Shown piece after piece: positions 1 through 6,088 of a DNA stretch of 39,863 bases; the stretch's first letter is position 1, and the number at the start of each line of letters is the position of its first letter. The translations under genes and the position numbers were made by a program. This DNA is from an uncultured Clostridia bacterium (GTDB taxonomy: Bacteria > Bacillota > Clostridia > Christensenellales > UBA1242). The notes under the pieces were generated by a model. That model searched no databases. It was not told where the DNA came from and worked only from the letters and a program-made list of their open reading frames with translations. The stretch spans positions 1-39,863 of the forward strand of contig CANQWK010000002.1 in assembly GCA_947627545.1 (NCBI GenBank), given 5' to 3'.

Positions 1-22
1 GCACGATAATAAAATGAAAAGA

Positions 23-58
23 GTGTTAAGCAATAATGCTTTTTTATTGAATTAACAC
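23..58 (+). terminator. Possible terminator of the upstream gene
   Basis: A short hairpin AAGCA/TGCTT (28-41) is followed by a T run to 46. It is nested in an outer inverted repeat GTGTTAA (23-29) / TTAACAC (52-58). The stem is short and A+T-rich, so termination strength is uncertain. The gene it would serve lies outside the window. Confidence 0.4.
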
Positions 59-105
59 ACTTATTGTAAAATAACAATCGGCACTTTTTTATTTTATCAA
101 TTTTA

Positions 106-134
106 TTGACAAGTGGGTTATTTATTGTTATAAT
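106..134 (+). promoter_or_regulatory. Sigma-A promoter of lysS-like gene
   Basis: A perfect -35 hexamer TTGACA (106-111) is separated by 17 bp from a perfect -10 hexamer TATAAT (129-134). Transcription would start near 141, leaving a leader of about 104 nt before the start codon at 245. Confidence 0.8.
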
Positions 135-244
135 TATTTAGCATTAATGTAATTAAATTATGTTTATTATATTTTAGTTTAAATAAGGTTGCTATTAATT
201 GCAAAATATAATTTTAAACTTATTTAAACTTTTAAGGAGATTTT

Positions 245-1762
245 ATGGAAAACAACGATGTGTTAAGTGAATTTGACATTAAGGTGGACAAAGTTAAAAA
301 ATTAGAGGCCAGTGGCGAAAAAGCGTACAAAGCAAAATTTAACAAAACTCATGAAATTCATGACCTTGACAAATTAGAGTTAGGCACTAGGGTCAGCATT
401 GCCGGGCGTATGATTTTTAAACGCACTTTTGGCAAGCTTATTTTTGCTAGGCTTTATTCTATTGGCGACAATTTCGATTTTGACCTTTCTAAGCCTATTC
501 GCACAAGTGTGCAAATTAGCCTTAACTTTAACATTGTGGGAGAAGAAAAATTAAAATTCTTTAAAGATTTTTGTGATGTTGCCGACCATATTGGTGTAGA
601 GGGCGAATTAATTAAAACTCAAACCGGCGAATTGACAGTGCAAGTAGAAAAGTTTGAATTGTTAACTAAAGCATTACGCGGATTGCCTGAAAAATTTCAC
701 GGTTTAGTTGATACCGACAGCCGTTATCGTCAGCGATATTTGGACATTATTTCTAACGAAGATAGCAGAAAATTTGTTATGATACGCTTTAAAGTTATGC
801 AATTTATTAGAGATTTCTACATTAAAAAAGGCTTTTTAGAAGTGGAAACTCCTATTTTGCAAAACGCGGTTGGTGGGGCTTTAGCTAAACCATTCCGCAC
901 TCATCATAATGCGTTGGATTTAGATATGAACCTTCGTATTTCGCCCGAGACCTTCCATAAACGCGTTATTGCTTGTGGGTTTGATAAAATTTTTGAATTT
1001 GCAAAAGATTTTAGAAATGAAGGTTTGTGTGTAGATAAATTGCAAGAATTCACCATGCTTGAAAGTTATGCTGCGTATTGGGATTTTGAAGATAGCATAA
1101 AATTTTACACAGAAATGTTTAGAGAAGTGTGTAAATATGTGTTTGGCAAATATGAATTTACATCGCAAGGCAGAACAATATCTTTGCCAGAAAAATTTCC
1201 GCGCATAGACTATGTTGCTAAACTTAATGAAATTTTAGGCTTTAATGTTTTGGACATTACCGATGTTGACGAATTTAAAAAATTGGTGTTAAAGAAAAAT
1301 TTGTTAGAAGAGTTTGAACTAAAAGACCAATTTACTGTGGGCGGAATTATAGACTTGCTTTATAAACGCAAAATGCGACCAAATATTATTGAACCTACAA
1401 TTTTATATAATTATCCTAATGTTGTGCCGCTTGCAAGATACAGCGATGATGACGATAGAATTATTGAAATGTTCCAACTTGTTATTGATGGGCAAGAAAT
1501 GGTTAAAGGGTATAGCGAATTAGTTAATCCTATTCAGCAAAAACGCAATTTTGAAGAGCAAGCAAAAGCAAAACAGCGCGGAGATGCCGAAGCAATGGAT
1601 TACGATAAAGAATATATTTTGGCAATGGAACATGGCTTTCCACCAATTTCTGGCATAGGCTTTGGAATTGATGTGTTTATTTATCATTTGTTGGATTGCG
1701 AAAACATTAGAGATACAATTTTGTTCCCTATTATGAAACCTGAAAACGACAAAAATGATTAA
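245..1762 (+). CDS. lysS: Class II lysyl-tRNA synthetase-like protein with altered active site
   Basis: This 505-residue protein has the LysRS layout: an N-terminal OB-fold anticodon-binding domain (about 45-140) and a class II catalytic domain. Visible signatures are the motif 1 region (RQRYLDI, 162-168, to ETPIL, 201-205), the LysRS block KPFRTHHNALDLDM (215-228), motif 2 FRNEG (256-260) and a motif 3 region ending RDTILFP (489-495). LysRS charges tRNA-Lys in the cytoplasm. Several residues are unusual. The invariant motif 3 arginine (GIDR in relatives) is Val477. The RHNPEF segment of motif 2 is DKLQEF (264-269). The Asn of the GNGFSEL block is Lys421. The length is normal and the frame is intact, so this is not a decayed gene. 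The start is set by AAGGAGA just upstream and a consensus promoter. It could be the cell's LysRS or a paralogue with changed activity. The family is sure; full enzymatic function is not. Confidence 0.8.
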   Translation: MENNDVLSEFDIKVDKVKKLEASGEKAYKAKFNKTHEIHDLDKLELGTRVSIAGRMIFKRTFGKLIFARLYSIGDNFDFDLSKPIRTSVQISLNFNIVGEEKLKFFKDFCDVADHIGVEGELIKTQTGELTVQVEKFELLTKALRGLPEKFHGLVDTDSRYRQRYLDIISNEDSRKFVMIRFKVMQFIRDFYIKKGFLEVETPILQNAVGGALAKPFRTHHNALDLDMNLRISPETFHKRVIACGFDKIFEFAKDFRNEGLCVDKLQEFTMLESYAAYWDFEDSIKFYTEMFREVCKYVFGKYEFTSQGRTISLPEKFPRIDYVAKLNEILGFNVLDITDVDEFKKLVLKKNLLEEFELKDQFTVGGIIDLLYKRKMRPNIIEPTILYNYPNVVPLARYSDDDDRIIEMFQLVIDGQEMVKGYSELVNPIQQKRNFEEQAKAKQRGDAEAMDYDKEYILAMEHGFPPISGIGFGIDVFIYHLLDCENIRDTILFPIMKPENDKND

Positions 1763-1810
1763 TTTTAATTTATTTTATTAAAATTTTATTTATATTATTT
1801 ATTTTATTTA

Positions 1811-1857
1811 ACTTTTTCTTTTGTTACTTTTCTTGCAAGAAAAGTAACTGAAAAGAA
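1811..1857. repeat. Palindromic repeat element, copy 1
   Basis: The core at 1823-1848 is a perfect 26-nt palindrome with arm GTTACTTTTCTTG. It is preceded by a CTTTTTCTTTT tract and followed by GAAAAGAA, which can lengthen the stem. It starts 61 nt after the lysS-like stop codon. Two more copies lie at 3533-3558 and 5541-5566. It may act as a transcript-end hairpin or be a REP-like dispersed element; there is no strong T run directly after it. Confidence 0.8.
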
Positions 1858-1911
1858 ATTTTAAAAATAAAAATTAAAATATAATTAATAATTTAAAAAC
1901 AAAAAATTGGA

Positions 1912-1938
1912 ATAAAACAAAAACTTCCTTTATACATT
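1912..1938 (+). promoter_or_regulatory. Possible sigma-E promoter of sipL-like gene
   Basis: An ATA triplet (1912-1914) lies 16 bp before TATACATT (1931-1938), which matches six of eight positions of the sigma-E -10 consensus CATACAAT. SipL is made under sigma-E in Clostridioides difficile, which makes the match plausible. The predicted start of transcription falls almost on the ribosome binding site, so the leader would be very short. This is a weak call. Confidence 0.25.
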
Positions 1939-1957
1939 AGTTTAAGGAGGTTTTTTT

Positions 1958-3463
1958 ATGGATAATTTTGAGGGTGTTAAGGTGGGCTATGCTAAAAATT
2001 TGCCTAAACAAAATTTTAATTTAACAATGTCGTTGCCTATCGATAACAATGTAAACATTAAAACTATTTTAGATGTTTCCGCTTATGTGTTCGACCAACA
2101 AGCCGATTGTTCTAATGGCAAAGTTGTGGTTAATGGCAAATTGGGCGTTAAGGTGCTTTATATTGATGTGGACAACATTACAAACACGGTTGCAGATAGT
2201 ATGTCGTTTAGCCAAACCGTGCTAGATACCGCCGTAACTCAAACTTGTTTTTGCAATTGTGCCGATTTTAGTGTGGTTAGCAATGTGCTTTCGTTTGAGG
2301 GGAATTTAAAAATTAATTGTAATTTATCGTTTAGCCCTACAATATATTTAAATTTAGCAATGCAAACTAACAGTAATTTTGAAAATATGATTGTTAAAAA
2401 GAAAGAAATTTCTACCAATTTAATTAGCGGCGTGGTGGCTAGCGGACTAGAATATACCACTAATTTTGAAACTAAGGATAACATTTCAAAAATTCTTTGC
2501 TATAATTGTCATTTTAACCCAACAAATGTGCAAGCGTTTGACGGCTATGCAGTGGTGGAAGGCAAACTTTTTTCAAGCCTAGTTTACGAAACTTCGTCAG
2601 GCGAAGAAACTGAAATTAAGCAGTTGACCGACACATTCAATTTAAAAAGCGAAGTTAAAATTGATGGGCTAGATAAAGAGTGTGGGCTTGATATTTCATT
2701 TGCAATAGACCAAGCAAAAAATAATCTTTCAACCGAAATTGAAGATAACAACAGCGTAATTACCGTTACTCACGCAATTAAGGTGGCAGGCGTTATGCTA
2801 AAACCTGTTTCGCTTGACCTTGTTGACGATGTTTATAGTGTGGACAATGAAATTGAAACGGCAAAAACCGAGCGAGAAATTTTTTCTAACCTTGTTTGCC
2901 AAACGATTGCGGACAACGTGTTTGGCGAGATTACTCTTGCCGATAGCGAGCCGGCAATAGATAACATAATTTGTAATTTAGATATTCAGCCAGAAATAAC
3001 AAACAGTTATGTTAAAGACGGCAATGTTTGGGTGGAAGGTGTAATATCTTCGCAAATTGTTTATATAGACGAGAACAAGGCCTGCTGCAACAAACAAACT
3101 GAATTGCCATTTGTTATTAACACAAAAATTGAAGCGGAAAGTATAGATTGTTTGCATAGCCAAATTTATGTTTGCGATTGTAAAATTAAAGCAAAGCGTG
3201 GCACAATAATTGAATTGGATTATTCATTAAATATTTCAATTAATTTATATGTAAAGCAAACTTGCCAAATTATTGACAATTTAAAACTTGGAAAACCGAT
3301 TAATTTTGGAATGTACGATTATCAAATTTTTCTTGCCAAACCAAACGAAACAATGTGGGAACTTTGCAAACGCATAAAAATTTCGCCAGATGACATTTTA
3401 AAATTTAACAGCAATCTTCCGCCTGTTATGGAAGGTGGGGAAAAAGTTATTATAAAAAGATGA
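1958..3463 (+). CDS. sipL: SPOCS (DUF3794) and LysM protein, SipL-like spore coat morphogenetic protein
   Basis: The 501-residue protein has no signal peptide or membrane segment. It is built of beta-rich SPOCS/DUF3794-type repeats over about residues 1-430, with recurring patterns such as GKVVVNGKLGVKVLYID, GYAVVEGKLFSSLVYE and GNVWVEGVISSQIVYID. A C-terminal LysM domain (about 453-501) contains the typical ETMWELCKR and INPDD/NSNLP-like elements. C. difficile SipL has the same order and similar length, with its LysM domain binding the SpoIVA ATPase to tether the coat to the forespore surface. I infer the same role here. The start follows a strong AAGGAGG site. The gene lies upstream of spo0A but is separated by 360 bp, so it is probably its own transcript. 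A less specific alternative is a generic SPOCS coat protein. Confidence 0.72.
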   Translation: MDNFEGVKVGYAKNLPKQNFNLTMSLPIDNNVNIKTILDVSAYVFDQQADCSNGKVVVNGKLGVKVLYIDVDNITNTVADSMSFSQTVLDTAVTQTCFCNCADFSVVSNVLSFEGNLKINCNLSFSPTIYLNLAMQTNSNFENMIVKKKEISTNLISGVVASGLEYTTNFETKDNISKILCYNCHFNPTNVQAFDGYAVVEGKLFSSLVYETSSGEETEIKQLTDTFNLKSEVKIDGLDKECGLDISFAIDQAKNNLSTEIEDNNSVITVTHAIKVAGVMLKPVSLDLVDDVYSVDNEIETAKTEREIFSNLVCQTIADNVFGEITLADSEPAIDNIICNLDIQPEITNSYVKDGNVWVEGVISSQIVYIDENKACCNKQTELPFVINTKIEAESIDCLHSQIYVCDCKIKAKRGTIIELDYSLNISINLYVKQTCQIIDNLKLGKPINFGMYDYQIFLAKPNETMWELCKRIKISPDDILKFNSNLPPVMEGGEKVIIKR

Positions 3464-3522
3464 CGTCGTGCCACGCAAGCCTCACTTTTGCTAAATGTTA
3501 ATATATTTTTATTTATTTTAAG

Positions 3523-3566
3523 TTTTTCTTTTGTTACTTTTCTTGCAAGAAAAGTAACTCAAAAGA
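3523..3566. repeat. Palindromic repeat element, copy 2
   Basis: The perfect palindrome core at 3533-3558 is identical to copy 1, with the same TTTTTCTTTT left flank and AAAAGAA right flank. It begins 70 nt after the sipL-like stop codon. Confidence 0.8.
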
Positions 3567-3703
3567 ATAACTAAGATTAACTAAAAAACTAACTTAAAAG
3601 AATAATTAAAAAAATTTTCATGAAAAGAAATCTTATGACAAAATGCGATTTATGCACACATTTATCTCTATAATTTTGGCTTATTTTTTAATTATTTTTT
3701 ACA

Positions 3704-3710
3704 TTCGACA
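3704..3710 (-). promoter_or_regulatory. Candidate Spo0A box upstream of spo0A
   Basis: TTCGACA on the plus strand is the exact complement of the 0A-box consensus TGTCGAA. It lies 114 nt before the spo0A start codon, which would fit autoregulation. In DNA of this composition several such 7-mers are expected by chance in 40 kb, and others occur inside coding regions, so position is the main support. Confidence 0.4.
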
Positions 3711-3823
3711 TAAAACTTTGTTTATTGTTATAAATTGCTAAATATATTGAAAATTAACAATTATTCTCGTTAAAAATTTTAATCTTTTTTGCTAGTATAA
3801 ACTTGTTCAATTAAGGGGGTTAT

Positions 3824-4573
3824 ATGAAAAGAACAACTGTTATACTAGCCGATGAAGACAAAAATATTTTAGACAATATGATTAAAAGTTTCTCTAATGA
3901 TAAGTATTCAATTTTAGCATTCACTCAGGACGGCGAAGATTTAATTAAACTTGTAAAATCGTTGCAACCAGATGTGCTTGTTATGGACATCGTTTTGCAA
4001 AACTGCGACGGCTTTAAAGTTCTTGAAAGCATTAAAGATGAAAGTTGCAAAAAAATTGTTCAATCTTCGCTTTCTATTGATGGATTTATTAATAAAGCAA
4101 TTTCGCTAGGCGCTAATTATTATTGCATTAAACCTTTCGATATAGAAACGCTAAAAGAACGCATTGACGAATTATTAACAAACACATCTAACACAAGCAA
4201 AATGTTCTTTAATTCAAAATCTAAAAGTCAAATTGAAGAAAAAATTACAAACATATTTATCACGGTGGGCATTCCTGCACACATAAAGGGTTATCAATTT
4301 TTAAGGGAAGCAATTAAATTGGCTATAGATAATCCGGAAATTATAAATTCAATAACAAAAAAATTATATCCAACCATTGCGGAAAAATATGATACAAGTG
4401 CATCTAAGGTAGAGCGAGCAATTCGGCATGCAATTGAAGTGGCGTGGAACAGGGGCAAAATTGAAAACATAAACAACTTGTTTGGCATTAAAGTTTATTC
4501 AAGCAACGAAAAGCCAACAAACGGAGAATTTATTGCTCTTGTTGCGGACAAAATGCTAATTGAGGGTGCGTAA
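3824..4573 (+). CDS. spo0A: Sporulation master response regulator Spo0A
   Basis: Spo0A is the phosphorelay-controlled transcription factor that starts sporulation. The 249-residue protein has a receiver domain (1-120) with the acidic pocket Asp10/Glu11, phospho-acceptor Asp55 in LVMDIVL, a Ser81/Ser82 switch position and Lys103 in CIKPFD. The C-terminal DNA-binding domain (about 135-249) carries the highly conserved HIKGYQFLREAI (153-164), the recognition helix SKVERAIRHAIEVAW (194-208) and KPTNGEFIALVADK (230-243). These match Bacillus and Clostridium Spo0A closely. An AAGGGGG site precedes the ATG. In most relatives spo0A follows spoIVB; here its upstream neighbour is the sipL-like gene. 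A possible 0A box lies upstream and a weak terminator downstream. Identity is nearly certain. Confidence 0.96.
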   Translation: MKRTTVILADEDKNILDNMIKSFSNDKYSILAFTQDGEDLIKLVKSLQPDVLVMDIVLQNCDGFKVLESIKDESCKKIVQSSLSIDGFINKAISLGANYYCIKPFDIETLKERIDELLTNTSNTSKMFFNSKSKSQIEEKITNIFITVGIPAHIKGYQFLREAIKLAIDNPEIINSITKKLYPTIAEKYDTSASKVERAIRHAIEVAWNRGKIENINNLFGIKVYSSNEKPTNGEFIALVADKMLIEGA

Positions 4574-4603
4574 AAATTTGCTTTAAAGGGTGGTTTTTAG
4601 GGT

Positions 4604-4627
4604 TAAGAATTAAATTCTTATTTTTTT
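4604..4627 (+). terminator. Weak terminator of spo0A
   Basis: An A+T-only stem TAAGAA/TTCTTA (4604-4620) is followed by seven T residues (4621-4627), starting 31 nt after the spo0A stop codon. The stem is weak, so confidence is modest. Confidence 0.4.
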
Positions 4628-4823
4628 CTTGACCCATTATGGCACTTTTTGCAATTTTTTGTTTAAAAATAAAATTTTTTGTTGTTTTTTGCAACAATTT
4701 TTTTAACGCAAAATTTAATTAATTTTTTAAATGTAAACATAAACTGAATTTGAAAAGTAAATTTAATAAAAGCATTTTAAGTTGAAAATTTTAAAAAAAT
4801 TTTAAAAAACTTGTAAAAATTAA

Positions 4824-4851
4824 TTGACTTTAAAAAATTATTTAATATAAT
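4824..4851 (+). promoter_or_regulatory. Sigma-A promoter of zinc-ribbon/acidic protein gene
   Basis: TTGACT (4824-4829), a 16-bp spacer and a perfect TATAAT (4846-4851) precede the start codon at 4907 by about 55 nt. Confidence 0.65.
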
Positions 4852-4906
4852 GTATTAAACAATATAATTGTAAAAAATTAAGCATATATAAAAAAGGAGA
4901 ATATCT

Positions 4907-5470
4907 ATGCCAAGAAAAGCAAAACCAGTTTGGATTTTATGCCCTAGATGTGAACTTAATTACATTAAAAAGGCAGATAAATTTTGTGATGTTTGCAAAA
5001 AGGAAATGAAACTAATAAAGCCAAGTGAAGATGATATAGGAGATTTGGAACTTTGCCCAATTTGTAAAATAAATTTTGTGCAGAGTGACCAAGAAATTTG
5101 TGATAGTTGTAGGCAGGAACTTGGCATTGAACCAAGTGAAGACGAAGAAAATCAAGAAATTGCCGATTGGCACAAATATATTGCCGATGACGATGACGAA
5201 GAGGAAGATGATGATGACCTTACAGACGACGTTTACGATAAAGACGATGTTGGCGTAACTTCTGGCATAGACGATTTTGATTTTGGCGATGAACTTCCTG
5301 CCGGCATTGGCGATGATGATGACGACTTAGACATGATAGACGATGATGAAGATGAAGACCTAGACATGATAGACGATGACGAAGATGATGATGACGATGA
5401 TGAAGAAGAAAGTGATGACGAAGACGATGATGACGATGAGGGCAGCAAGCCAAAAAGAAGAAGGAGATAA
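4907..5470 (+). CDS. Double zinc-ribbon protein with poly-Asp/Glu tail
   Basis: The 187-residue protein has two short four-cysteine zinc ribbons: CPRC with CDVC (residues 12-30) and CPIC with CDSC (about 51-69). Each is followed by a similar PSEDD/PSEDE stretch, so the N-terminal half looks like an internal duplication. From about residue 85 to 180 it is a low-complexity acidic tail dominated by Asp and Glu with a repeated DLDMIDDDED block. It ends with a basic SKPKRRRR. I do not recognise a named family. Such tails can bind basic proteins, metals or RNA polymerase, as in the delta subunit, but this is only an analogy. It has its own promoter, an AAAGGAGA site and a strong terminator, so it is monocistronic. 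The complementary-strand ORFs opposite the acidic tail are codon-composition artefacts. Confidence 0.8.
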   Translation: MPRKAKPVWILCPRCELNYIKKADKFCDVCKKEMKLIKPSEDDIGDLELCPICKINFVQSDQEICDSCRQELGIEPSEDEENQEIADWHKYIADDDDEEEDDDDLTDDVYDKDDVGVTSGIDDFDFGDELPAGIGDDDDDLDMIDDDEDEDLDMIDDDEDDDDDDEEESDDEDDDDDEGSKPKRRRR

Positions 5471-5492
5471 AAAGCACCAAAAGTGCTTTTTT
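5469..5492 (+). terminator. Strong intrinsic terminator
   Basis: The stem AAAAAGCAC (5469-5477), loop CAAAA and complementary GTGCTTTTT (5483-5491) run straight into T residues. It overlaps the stop codon of the acidic protein gene. Confidence 0.85.
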
Positions 5493-5529
5493 ATTTTTTG
5501 TTTGTTTTTTATTATTTAATATATTTTAA

Positions 5530-5572
5530 CTTTTTCTTTTGTTACTTTTCTTGCAAGAAAAGTAATTTAAAG
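5530..5572. repeat. Palindromic repeat element, copy 3
   Basis: The core at 5541-5566 is identical to copies 1 and 2 except for the last base (T for C). In RNA this keeps a G-U pair at the stem base. It begins 71 nt after a stop codon and has the same CTTTTTCTTTT left flank. Because a strong terminator already precedes it, this copy is not needed for termination. Confidence 0.78.
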
Positions 5573-5618
5573 AACAATTAAAAAATTAAAAAAAATTTTG
5601 TTAAATTTGTTGTATTTT

Positions 5619-5625
5619 TGTCGAA
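5619..5625 (+). promoter_or_regulatory. Candidate Spo0A box upstream of veg
   Basis: A perfect TGTCGAA in the longer context TTTTTGTCGAAT directly abuts a TATGAT hexamer (5626-5631) that could be a -10 element. This resembles the placement of 0A boxes at Spo0A-activated sigma-A promoters. It lies 72 nt before the veg start codon. A chance match cannot be excluded. Confidence 0.4.
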
Positions 5626-5696
5626 TATGATTAATTTTAATTTTTAATGCAAAAATTAGGTGTAAGGGAAATTCTTTTAAGGGGGATGGGAGTTAA

Positions 5697-5942
5697 ATGA
5701 AAAAAATGCCTAACACGCTAGATAGCATTAAGCAAAGAATTTTAGAATTAAAGGGCAAAGAAGTTGATTTATATATTAACCGCGGCAGAAGAAAAGTTGC
5801 AAGTTTTAGAGCAAGAATTGAAGATGTTTATGCAAGCGTTTTTACTGTTAAAGCGGAAGAATTTGATATTATTTCGACATATTCTTATAACGATATTTTG
5901 TGCGGCGAAGTTAAAATTTGTAACGATAATTTAATTATTTAA
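5697..5942 (+). CDS. veg: Veg family protein
   Basis: The 81-residue protein matches the Veg family: an N-terminal helix with LDSIKQRI (8-15), the central GKEVDLYINRGRRKV (20-34) with the family-typical GRRK, and a beta-rich C-terminal half with YASVF and STYSYNDIL. Bacillus subtilis Veg is about 86 residues and stimulates biofilm gene expression; its molecular role is not settled. The start is supported by AAGGGGGATGGGAG just upstream. It is a single gene, bounded by a candidate 0A box and a terminator. Confidence 0.9.
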   Translation: MKKMPNTLDSIKQRILELKGKEVDLYINRGRRKVASFRARIEDVYASVFTVKAEEFDIISTYSYNDILCGEVKICNDNLII

Positions 5943-5944
5943 AG

Positions 5945-5971
5945 AATTAATGTTTTTACATTAATTTTTTT
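5945..5971 (+). terminator. Terminator of veg
   Basis: The stem ATTAATGT (5946-5953), loop TTTT and ACATTAAT (5958-5965) lead into a T run to 5971, starting three nt after the veg stop codon. Confidence 0.7.
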
Positions 5972-5984
5972 ATTTTTTAATAAC

Positions 5985-6013
5985 TTGACAAGCAGATTTT
6001 TATTTTTTATAAT
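5985..6013 (+). promoter_or_regulatory. Sigma-A promoter of hisS-like gene
   Basis: Perfect TTGACA (5985-5990) and TATAAT (6008-6013) hexamers with a 17-bp spacer. The leader would be about 70 nt. It contains no T-box-like structure that I could see. Confidence 0.85.
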
Positions 6014-6088
6014 AGTTTTAATAAGTTGAACTAAAAATTGTTTTTTTACTTTACAAATTTTGCAGTTTAAACAATTAAAAGGAAAATT

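Larger units (their letters stand above)
1..244. other. Intergenic region before lysS-like gene
   Basis: No coding region is visible. The left end holds a probable terminator of an upstream gene, and the right part holds a consensus sigma-A promoter and an untranslated leader of about 100 nt before the LysRS-like gene. I looked for a T-box leader, with its GGGTGGNACCGCG-like antiterminator, and did not see one. Confidence 0.6.
3464..3823. other. Intergenic region between sipL-like gene and spo0A
   Basis: This 360-bp gap holds palindrome copy 2 and a reverse-oriented Spo0A-box match. No ORF with coding character is seen. I could not identify a convincing -35/-10 pair for spo0A; a TATAAA near 3796 is the nearest candidate. 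Confidence 0.5.
4574..4906. other. Intergenic region after spo0A
   Basis: This 333-bp gap is extremely A+T-rich. It contains a weak terminator close to spo0A and a sigma-A promoter near its right end. No coding signal is seen. Confidence 0.5.

Noticed and set aside
5220..5480. Minus-strand ORFs rich in Ser or His/Arg opposite the acidic tail
   Set aside because: They are the complement of GAT/GAC/GAA repeats of the acidic protein. They have no ribosome binding site and lie wholly inside a better-supported gene.
135..6088. T-box riboswitches before the LysRS-like and HisRS-like genes
   Set aside because: The leaders are only about 104 and 70 nt and lack the GGGTGGNACCGCG-like antiterminator and a terminator hairpin.
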